A stretch of DNA of 64,000 bases from Variovorax sp. S12S4 (GTDB taxonomy: Bacteria > Pseudomonadota > Gammaproteobacteria > Burkholderiales > Burkholderiaceae_C), in contig NZ_JALPKR020000002.1 of the NCBI RefSeq assembly GCF_023195515.1, forward strand, positions 4,999,001 to 5,063,000, given 5' to 3'. Positions within the stretch are counted from its first letter, which is position 1; every line of letters begins with the position of its first letter. Both the position numbers and the translations under genes were made by a program. This document shows, in pieces, positions 57,973-64,000 of this stretch. The notes below the pieces were generated by a model that saw nothing but the letters and a program-made list of their open reading frames with translations, ran no database searches and was not told the DNA's origin.

Positions 57973-59151
57973 ATGTCCCGTACGCTCCAGCTCGCCGAAC
58001 AACTCATCTCGCGCCCCTCCGTCACCCCCGAGGATGCGGGTTGCCAACAGATCATCGGCGAACGGCTGGCGCCGCTGGGCTTCACGCTTGAAACCATCGA
58101 GAGCGGCCCAGCCGACTTTCGCGTGACCAACCTGTGGGCAGTGCGCCGGCCCACCGGGGCCGCGGCGACGAAGACGCTGGTGTTCGCCGGCCATACCGAC
58201 GTGGTGCCCACCGGCCCGCTCGAGCAATGGACCAGCCACCCCTTCACGCCCACGCACCGCGGCGGCAAGCTCTACGGCCGCGGCGCCTGCGACATGAAGA
58301 CCTCGGTCGCCGCCTTCGTGGTGTCGATCGAAGAATTTCTCAAGGCCACGCCCGACCCGAAGCTCACGCTCGCGCTGCTGCTCACCAGCGATGAAGAAGG
58401 CCCCGGCGTCGACGGCACCGTCGTCGTGTGCAATGCCCTCGCTGCGCGCGGCGAAGTCATCGACTACTGCATCGTCGGCGAGCCCACAGCCGTCCAGCGC
58501 TGCGGCGACATGATCAAGAACGGCCGCCGCGGCACCATGAGCGGCAAGCTCACGGTGAACGGCGTGCAGGGCCACATCGCCTATCCGCACCTGGCAAAAA
58601 ACCCGGTGCACGCCTTTGCGCCTGCGCTGGCCGAACTGGTGGCTATCAACACGGCCGGCGGTTGGGACGCTGGCAATGCGTACTTCCAGCCCACCAGTTG
58701 GCAGATCAGCAATTTCCATTCGGGCACGGGCGCGAGCAACGTGATTCCGGGCAGCGCGGTCATCGACTTCAACTTTCGCTTCTCGACCGAGTCGACACCC
58801 GAATCGCTGCAGAAGCGCGTGCACGCGGTGCTCGATGCCCATGGCGTGGACTACACCCTTGCCTGGACTGTCGGCGGCCTGCCGTTTCTCACCACACCCG
58901 GCGAGCTGGTGGCATCGGTGCAGGCGGCCATTGCAGACGAAACCGGCATCCAGACCGAGCTATCGACCAGCGGCGGCACCAGCGATGCCCGCTTCATCGC
59001 CAAGATCTGCAAGCAGGTTGTGGAGCTCGGCCCGGTCAACGCCAGCATCCACAAGATCGACGAGCACATCGACGTGGCCGAGATCGAGACGCTGAAGAAC
59101 ATCTACAAGCGCACGCTGGAGCGGCTCGAAGTGCTGCTCAACCCATCATGA
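57973..59151 (+). CDS. dapE: Succinyl-diaminopimelate desuccinylase
   Basis: 392 aa, di-zinc M20 peptidase-family enzyme. H74 and D76 (FAGHTDVVP), D107 ([12 protein letters not shown]) and E141/E142 ([13 protein letters not shown]) are the metal and catalytic residues. Releases LL-diaminopimelate from its succinyl form. Located 25 bases after the PilU-like gene, completing the lysine/DAP branch with dapC and dapD. Confidence 0.95.
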   Translation: MSRTLQLAEQLISRPSVTPEDAGCQQIIGERLAPLGFTLETIESGPADFRVTNLWAVRRPTGAAATKTLVFAGHTDVVPTGPLEQWTSHPFTPTHRGGKLYGRGACDMKTSVAAFVVSIEEFLKATPDPKLTLALLLTSDEEGPGVDGTVVVCNALAARGEVIDYCIVGEPTAVQRCGDMIKNGRRGTMSGKLTVNGVQGHIAYPHLAKNPVHAFAPALAELVAINTAGGWDAGNAYFQPTSWQISNFHSGTGASNVIPGSAVIDFNFRFSTESTPESLQKRVHAVLDAHGVDYTLAWTVGGLPFLTTPGELVASVQAAIADETGIQTELSTSGGTSDARFIAKICKQVVELGPVNASIHKIDEHIDVAEIETLKNIYKRTLERLEVLLNPS

Positions 59152-59164
59152 AGCGCTTGTCTTT

Positions 59165-59262
59165 CTCCCTCCCTCCCGGGGAGGGCCGGGGTGGGGGCAA
59201 TCGGCGCATCTATTGGACGCTCTGCCCGCCCCCATCCCAACCTTCCCCAAAGGGGGAAGGAG
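59165..59262. repeat. Imperfect palindromic G/C-rich intergenic element
   Basis: Two long arms, 59165-59198 (CTCCCTCCCTCCCGGGGAGG...) and 59224-59262, pair as an imperfect inverted repeat (about three quarters identical after complementing) around a unique centre. Type and location resemble REP/BIME-like elements of Burkholderiales. Its right end, GGAAGGAG, also serves as the ribosome site of prmB. Confidence 0.55.
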
Positions 59263-59269
59263 CAAATCC

Positions 59270-60151
59270 ATGAGCACCGTCATCGAGCTGATCGAAGCCG
59301 GCGCCAAGCAGCTGGAAGAGGCCGGCGTCGCCTTCGGCCACGGCACCGCCAACGCGTTCGACGAAGCCGCCTGGCTTGTGCTGTGGCGCCTGAAGCTGCC
59401 GCTCGACGACCTGGACGCGGTGGCCGACACGCCCGTGTCCCCGGCCGATGCCGGCAAGGTGCAGGCGCTCGTCGAAGAGCGCATTGCCACGCGCAAGCCC
59501 GCCGCCTATCTCACAAAGGAAGCCTGGCTGCAGGGCGTGCCCTTCTATGTGGACGAGCGCGCCATCGTGCCGCGTAGCTTCATTGCCGAACTGATTGCCG
59601 ACGGCAGCATCGACTACTGGCTGGGCGAGCACACGCAGCGCGTGCTCGACCTGTGCACCGGCAACGGCAGCCTGGCCGTGCTCGCGGCGCTGACCTATCC
59701 GGACGTGACGGTGGACGCCGCCGACCTGTCGGTGGAAGCGCTCGAAGTAGCCGCCATCAACGTGACGCGGCACCAACTCGATGCACGCGTGACGCTGATC
59801 GAATCGGACGGCCTCAAGAAGGTAGCCGGCCCCTACGACCTGGTGCTGTGCAACCCGCCCTATGTGAACAGCGCGAGCATGGCCGCCCTGCCCGCCGAAT
59901 ATCGCGCCGAGCCTGAACTGGCGCTGGCCGGTGGCACCGACGGCATGGACTTTGTGCGCCAGCTGTTCGCCGACGCGCCTTCGCGCATGAGCGAGCAGGC
60001 GGTGCTGGTGCTTGAAATCGGCAACGAGCGCGACTACTTCGAGGCGGCGTTTCCGCAGCTCGAGGTGGTGTGGCTCGAAACGTCGGCGGGCGAGGACCAG
60101 GTCTTGCTGGTCACCCGCGCCGCCCTGCTGGCCGGCGCCGGCGCGCGTTAG
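59270..60151 (+). CDS. prmB: Ribosomal protein L3 N5-glutamine methyltransferase PrmB
   Basis: 293 aa from the ATG at 59270, 7 bases after a GGAAGGAG; an upstream in-frame ATG at 59213 lies inside the palindromic repeat. Class I SAM methyltransferase: N-terminal PrmC/PrmB domain, SAM-binding VLDLCTGNGSLAV (125-137), catalytic NPPY at 195-198. Modifies Gln150 of L3 in ribosome assembly. PrmB is preferred over PrmC because of length and the DERAIVPRSFIAEL stretch. Confidence 0.88.
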   Translation: MSTVIELIEAGAKQLEEAGVAFGHGTANAFDEAAWLVLWRLKLPLDDLDAVADTPVSPADAGKVQALVEERIATRKPAAYLTKEAWLQGVPFYVDERAIVPRSFIAELIADGSIDYWLGEHTQRVLDLCTGNGSLAVLAALTYPDVTVDAADLSVEALEVAAINVTRHQLDARVTLIESDGLKKVAGPYDLVLCNPPYVNSASMAALPAEYRAEPELALAGGTDGMDFVRQLFADAPSRMSEQAVLVLEIGNERDYFEAAFPQLEVVWLETSAGEDQVLLVTRAALLAGAGAR

Positions 60152-60287
60152 CTGCGCCTGGCCAAGCCCCCATCGCTTTCCGCAGCCTGCGCTGCGGCCC
60201 CTTTATCGGGCGCTCTTCGCCCCTATGCCCCTTTGCGCCAGGCCGTCCGGGGCTGGGCGGGATAATCGCCCCTACGGTTCCTATTTC

Positions 60288-62312
60288 ATGATTACTCTCA
60301 AAAACGTCATTCTTCGCCGCAGCGCCAAGGTTCTGCTCGACGGCGCCACCGTCACTCTCAACCCCGGTGAAAAGGTCGGCCTGGTGGGCCGCAACGGCGC
60401 GGGCAAGTCGACGCTGTTCGCGCTGCTCAACGGCACGCTGCACGAAGACGGCGGCGACTTTTCAGTGCCCAAGCACTGGCGCATGGCCCAGGTGGCACAG
60501 AACATGCCCGAAACCGACGAGTCGGCCACCGAATTCGTGGTGGGCGGCGACACCCGCCTGACCGAGCTGCGCGAGAAGCTGGCCGCCATCGAGGCCGCCT
60601 ACGAGGCCAACCCCGACGATGGCGACATCGGCATGGAACTGGCCCACGCGTACACCGACCTGGCCGATGCCGGCGAACACGACGCAGTGCCGCGCGCGCA
60701 GGCGCTGATTCTTGGCCTGGGCTTCAAGTCGCATGAGCTCGACGAGCCCGTGAACAGCTTCTCGGGCGGTTGGCGCATGCGCCTGCAGCTGGCCCGCGCG
60801 CTGATGTGCCCGAGCGACCTGCTGCTGCTCGACGAACCCACCAACCATCTGGACCTGGACGCGCTCGTCTGGCTCGAAGCCTGGCTGCAGAAGTACGCCG
60901 GCACCATGATCGTCATCAGCCACGACCGCGAGTTTCTCGATGCCGTGACCGACGTGACCCTGCACATTGCCAACGCCCAGCTCACGCGCTACGGCGGCAA
61001 CTACAGCAAGTTCGAGGACATGCGCGCGCGGCAGATGGAGCAGCAGCAAGTTGCCTTCAGCAAGCAGCAGGACAAGATCGCCCACCTGCAGAAGTTCATC
61101 GACCGCTTCAAGGCCAAGGCCAGCAAGGCCAAGCAGGCGCAAAGCCGCGTCAAGGCGCTGGAGCGCATGGAGCGCGTGGCGCCGCTGCTGGCCGAGGCCG
61201 ACTTCACCTTCGAATTCAAGGAGCCAGGCAACATTCCGAACCCGATGCTCTCGATCAGCAATGCGAGCTTCGGCTATGAGATCGAAGGCGAAGAGCCCAA
61301 GACCATTCTGCGCGGCGTCAGCCGCTCGGTGCTGGCGGGCCAGCGCATCGGCATTCTGGGCGCCAACGGCCAGGGCAAGTCGACCCTGGTGAAGACCATT
61401 GCGCGCGAAATGGGCGCGCTGGCCGGCCAGGTGACCGAAGGCAAGGGCCTCAACATCGGCTACTTTGCGCAGCAGGAACTCGACGTGCTGCGCCCGCAGG
61501 ACACACCGCTCGAGCACATGGTGCGCATGGCGCGCGAACTCGGCAGCAGCGTGAAAGAGGCCACCGGCGAGCAGGCCTTGCGCGGCTTCCTGGGCAGCTT
61601 CAACTTCAGCGGCGACATGGTGAAGCAGCCCGTGGGCACCATGAGCGGCGGCGAAAAGGCGCGGCTGGTTCTCGCGATGATGGTGTGGCAGCGCCCCAAC
61701 CTGCTGCTGCTGGACGAGCCCACCAACCACCTGGACCTGGCCACCCGCGAGGCCCTGGCCGTGGCCCTGAACGAGTTCGAAGGCACGCTGATGCTCGTGA
61801 GCCACGACCGTGCGCTGCTGCGCTCGGTATGCGACGAATTCTGGCTGGTGGGCCGCGGTGTGGTCACCGATTTCGACGGCGACCTCGACGACTACCAGCG
61901 CTACCTGCTCGACGAAGCCAAGCGGCTGCGCGAAGAGGCCAAGGTGGCCGTGCGCGAGGCCGCAAGTGCCGCTGCACCCGCCGTGGCTGCGCCTGCGCCT
62001 GCGCCGGCTGTCACCGAGAGCGAATCCGCTGCCGCCGCCAAGAACCCGCAGCAGCGCAAGCAAGACGCCCAGGGCCGCCAGCAACGCAGCGACCAGGCCA
62101 AGCCCATCAAGCGCGAAATCGCGCAGATCGACGAACGCCTGGGCGCGGCAGGCGCCGAACGCACGGCGCTGGAGGCGCGCCTTGCGCAGCCGCTGCCGTC
62201 GGCTGAAATTGCCGAAGCAGGCAAGCGGCTGAAAATCCTCAACGAAGAAATCGGCCGCCTCGAGGAGCGCTGGCTGGCCCTGTCGGACCAGCTCGAGGCG
62301 CTGGCGGCCTGA
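60288..62312 (+). CDS. ABC-F subfamily ATPase, YheS-like
   Basis: 674 aa from the ATG at 60288; -10-like GATAAT at 60261-60266. Two ABC cassettes without membrane domain: Walker A GRNGAGKST (about 35-43) and GANGQGKST (about 360), signatures FSGGWRMR and MSGGEKAR, LLLLDEPTNHLDLD twice. The linker between them holds the P-site tRNA-interaction region. A long Ala/Gln-rich, then coiled C-terminal tail (about 560-674) follows. ABC-F proteins act on ribosomes; this one most resembles YheS. Confidence 0.87.
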   Translation: MITLKNVILRRSAKVLLDGATVTLNPGEKVGLVGRNGAGKSTLFALLNGTLHEDGGDFSVPKHWRMAQVAQNMPETDESATEFVVGGDTRLTELREKLAAIEAAYEANPDDGDIGMELAHAYTDLADAGEHDAVPRAQALILGLGFKSHELDEPVNSFSGGWRMRLQLARALMCPSDLLLLDEPTNHLDLDALVWLEAWLQKYAGTMIVISHDREFLDAVTDVTLHIANAQLTRYGGNYSKFEDMRARQMEQQQVAFSKQQDKIAHLQKFIDRFKAKASKAKQAQSRVKALERMERVAPLLAEADFTFEFKEPGNIPNPMLSISNASFGYEIEGEEPKTILRGVSRSVLAGQRIGILGANGQGKSTLVKTIAREMGALAGQVTEGKGLNIGYFAQQELDVLRPQDTPLEHMVRMARELGSSVKEATGEQALRGFLGSFNFSGDMVKQPVGTMSGGEKARLVLAMMVWQRPNLLLLDEPTNHLDLATREALAVALNEFEGTLMLVSHDRALLRSVCDEFWLVGRGVVTDFDGDLDDYQRYLLDEAKRLREEAKVAVREAASAAAPAVAAPAPAPAVTESESAAAAKNPQQRKQDAQGRQQRSDQAKPIKREIAQIDERLGAAGAERTALEARLAQPLPSAEIAEAGKRLKILNEEIGRLEERWLALSDQLEALAA

Positions 62313-62339
62313 ACCGAACCTGCAAAGGAGACACGCGCC

Positions 62340-62843
62340 ATGCCGTCCGCCATCGAACTGGCCCGGGGTGACGAAAAGCTCATTGCCGCGGTCCACCGCA
62401 GCCGCCGGCTGATCGGCCGCAAGGCCCTGATGGCCGCTGCCGCCAGCGCCATTCCGGTGCCCGGCGTCGATTGGGCGGCCGATGCCGCCCTGCTCTCGCG
62501 GCTCGTGCCGCAGATCAGCGCCGAGTTCGGCCTTTCGGTCACCCAGGTCGAAAAGCTCGCGCCGCACCAGCGCGAGCGCATCCAGAAGGCTGCCACCACG
62601 GTTGGCGCCCTGCTGGTGGGCCGGCTGGTCACGCGCGACCTGCTGATCAAGCTCGCCAGGCATGCCGGCGTGAAGCTCACGGCCAAGCAGGCCGCCAAGT
62701 ACGTGCCGATTGCCGGGCAGATCGTTTCGGCCGCGTTAGGCTACGCCGCCTTGCGTGCGTTGGGCGAGCAGCACATCAAGGACTGCGTGCGCGTCAGCTC
62801 GACCCTCGCCTTATCGCCTCCCGAACCGCACGCGCCCGCCTGA
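62340..62843 (+). CDS. DUF697-like membrane-associated protein
   Basis: 167 aa with AAAGGAG upstream (62324-62330). The segment ALMAAAASAIPVPGVDWAAD and LVPQISAEFGLSVTQVEKLA resembles the DUF697/YcjF-type hydrophobic hairpin, and a second hydrophobic stretch (YVPIAGQIVSAALGYAALRA) follows near residue 130. Function unknown. Its 3' end overlaps a convergent small gene by 50 bases. Confidence 0.7.
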   Translation: MPSAIELARGDEKLIAAVHRSRRLIGRKALMAAAASAIPVPGVDWAADAALLSRLVPQISAEFGLSVTQVEKLAPHQRERIQKAATTVGALLVGRLVTRDLLIKLARHAGVKLTAKQAAKYVPIAGQIVSAALGYAALRALGEQHIKDCVRVSSTLALSPPEPHAPA

Positions 62844-63027
62844 AGGCGCAGTCGTCGAACAGCGCAAGGCCGACGCAAGCCGCGGTGACCAGACCTGAAA
62901 TGGCCAGCCCACCCAGGCCGTAGTCACGCAGGCGAATTCCGTAGAAGAGCGCTGCGGCAGACAGCAGCGCCAACAGCGCGCAAAGCGCCCGGTCGAGCCA
63001 CAGGCCCGGTGTCGATGGCCTTTGCAT
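62794..63027 (-). CDS. Small two-helix membrane protein
   Basis: 77 aa from the ATG at 63027. Two predicted membrane helices (about 11-30 and 38-57) joined by a short RLRDYG turn, with a basic tail (RRARAVREAIRRGSS). Its start is 3 bases after the stop of a 38-residue basic frame, so the two form a mini-operon read leftwards from the S24-repressor promoter region. Overlaps the 3' end of the DUF697-like gene by 50 bases on the opposite strand. No family recognised. Confidence 0.55.
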   Translation of the reverse strand: MQRPSTPGLWLDRALCALLALLSAAALFYGIRLRDYGLGGLAISGLVTAACVGLALFDDCAFRRARAVREAIRRGSS

Positions 63028-63030
63028 GGT

Positions 63031-63147
63031 TCAGCCCATGGGGTGAACCTGACCGCGGCACGGCTTTATGCCACGTGCTCGTTTTTCCGTTTGCTTTCGC
63101 GTTGGCCCTGAGGCTTTCGGCGCCAGCACCAACTTGCGTGGTTTCAT
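63031..63147 (-). CDS. 38-residue basic peptide
   Basis: Begins MKPRKLVLAPKASGPTRKQT; eleven Lys/Arg in 38 residues. AAGGGAG, 8 bases before the ATG, is one of the clearer ribosome sites in this part of the window. Followed after 3 bases by the two-helix membrane protein and divergent from the S24 repressor. Codon use is less G/C-rich than the neighbours, so it might be a recent or non-coding stretch. Confidence 0.42.
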   Translation of the reverse strand: MKPRKLVLAPKASGPTRKQTEKRARGIKPCRGQVHPMG

Positions 63148-63161
63148 GGCAAATACTCCCT

Positions 63162-63188
63162 TTCAACTATTCTAGAGTCCAAGTTGAA
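63162..63188. promoter_or_regulatory. Operator-like inverted repeat of the S24 repressor locus
   Basis: TTCAACT (63162-63168) and AGTTGAA (63182-63188) are perfect inverted arms with a 13-base spacer. The spacer contains TAGAAT (63174-63169 on the minus strand), a -10 box for the leftward peptide/membrane-protein unit. Binding here by the S24 protein would shut that promoter. Confidence 0.6.
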
Positions 63189-63215
63189 TATTCGCCTGCG
63201 CTTAAATCTGCGCCC

Positions 63216-63935
63216 ATGGAGACTATTGCAGCGCGTGCACTGGCAGCACGCAAATACGCCAAGATGACCCAGAAGCAGGCCGAAGCCGCTTCGGGCGTCA
63301 AGCAGTCGAACATCTCGAAGATCGAACGGGGCGACACCGGCCGCTCGATGGGCCTGCTCGCCCTGGCTCGCGCGTATCGCGTCGACCCCAACTGGCTCGA
63401 CACCGGCGACGGCCCCGCTCCATGGGACGAAGTGCAACTGCGTCCGGCCCGAGACAACGCCAATGAACCTCCCGGCCCATACCGCGTCACGCGAACGCCG
63501 CCCTCGAGCCCTTCATTCAGCCCGGGCACGCCCGGTACGGTGCCGCTCATTGCATGGACGCAGGCGGCCACATGGACCGGCGGCGCCGGCCGAGGCCCGA
63601 TCGATGCCGAGCGATGGATTCCCTGCGTTGCGCATCACAGCGCCGGCAACACCTATGCATTGCGCGTGCGCGGCGACAGCATGACCGCCCCGCACGGCCA
63701 CCTGAAGAGCTACCCCGCGGAATCGATCATCTTCGTCGACACGCTGCGAACAGCGCCCGCCGACGGCGAACGCATCATCGCCAGGCTCGAGTCGAACAAC
63801 GAGGTCACGTTCAAGGTCTTCAAGGAAGAAGACGGCCGCCGCTGGCTGCTGCCGTTGAACCCCAGGCACGAGCCGATCCGCGCGGAGTTCATCGTGCTGG
63901 GCACCGTCATCGGCAAGTGGGAAGACGAAGACTGA
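63216..63935 (+). CDS. XRE-HTH / S24 peptidase-fold repressor
   Basis: 239 aa from the ATG at 63216, 8 bases after a TTAAAT -10-like box. N-terminal HTH (about 8-60; MTQKQAEAASGVKQSNISKI), linker, and a LexA/CI-type S24 domain with catalytic S155 (RVRGDSM) and K200 (VTFKVFK). In phage-type repressors the self-cleavage Ala-Gly usually follows VPLISWVQ; here it reads VPLIAWTQAATW, so Gly is replaced by Ala (117-118). Autocleavage may be weakened or shifted. No phage genes are next to it within the window, which ends 65 bases later. Confidence 0.85.
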   Translation: METIAARALAARKYAKMTQKQAEAASGVKQSNISKIERGDTGRSMGLLALARAYRVDPNWLDTGDGPAPWDEVQLRPARDNANEPPGPYRVTRTPPSSPSFSPGTPGTVPLIAWTQAATWTGGAGRGPIDAERWIPCVAHHSAGNTYALRVRGDSMTAPHGHLKSYPAESIIFVDTLRTAPADGERIIARLESNNEVTFKVFKEEDGRRWLLPLNPRHEPIRAEFIVLGTVIGKWEDED

Positions 63936-64000
63936 CGCACGCGCCAGGTCAGGTTGCGTGCAGGTTCGGCGGGCACAGTAGAGGCTCCTTCTCCCCGTGG

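Overview
The window is about 64 kb of high-GC bacterial chromosome. Gene content and order point to a Betaproteobacterium of the Comamonadaceae, most likely Variovorax or a close relative. The clues are the rimP-nusA-infB-rbfA-truB-typA cluster, ratA divergent from smpB, guaB upstream of guaA, dapC-dapD-(pilU)-dapE, and G+C-rich intergenic repeats of a kind I associate with this family. Species assignment is inference; no rRNA gene is present.

Left end (1-7.2 kb): the start of a nag-type salicylate 5-hydroxylase operon (reductase, large subunit, truncated small subunit) on the minus strand, with a divergent NahR-type LysR regulator and an operator-like dyad between them. Then come thpR, a TetR-YciI pair under a promoter with two operator palindromes, tag (3-methyladenine glycosylase), an intradiol dioxygenase with a possible Tat-type leader, and a small unknown protein.

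7.2-31 kb is mostly minus strand. guaB and guaA are separated by a Phd/VapC-type toxin-antitoxin pair with its own promoter and operator array. Next are DUF4124, rnfH-ratA divergent from smpB, two COG4315 secreted-repeat proteins, an EamA transporter, the translation/transcription operon rimP-nusA-infB-rbfA-truB-typA, an MFS transporter, and the yejABEF peptide/microcin-C-type ABC importer. FabI is divergent from yejA.

31-46 kb holds an ATP-dependent DNA ligase of the exported Lig E type, a large PLP amino-acid decarboxylase, an nfeD-SPFH pair, tRNA-Ser(GGA), a coiled-coil protein, a lone receiver domain, a branched-chain amino-acid binding lipoprotein, pepA-holC, lptF-lptG, cbiX, cysB, a methionine aminotransferase and a DUF3309 peptide.

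46-64 kb holds hrpA and, divergent from it, the most unusual gene in the window: a soluble HSP100-like AAA+ ATPase fused to an FtsH-type M41 zinc peptidase. These are followed by argA, a LysE exporter, dapC-dapD-pilU-like-dapE, prmB, an ABC-F ATPase, and at the right edge an S24/XRE repressor divergent from a tiny two-gene unit (38-aa basic peptide plus two-helix membrane protein).

Three genes (rnfH, infB, the DNA ligase) carry apparent single-base frame breaks. One is in the essential infB, so sequencing or assembly error must be considered for all three.
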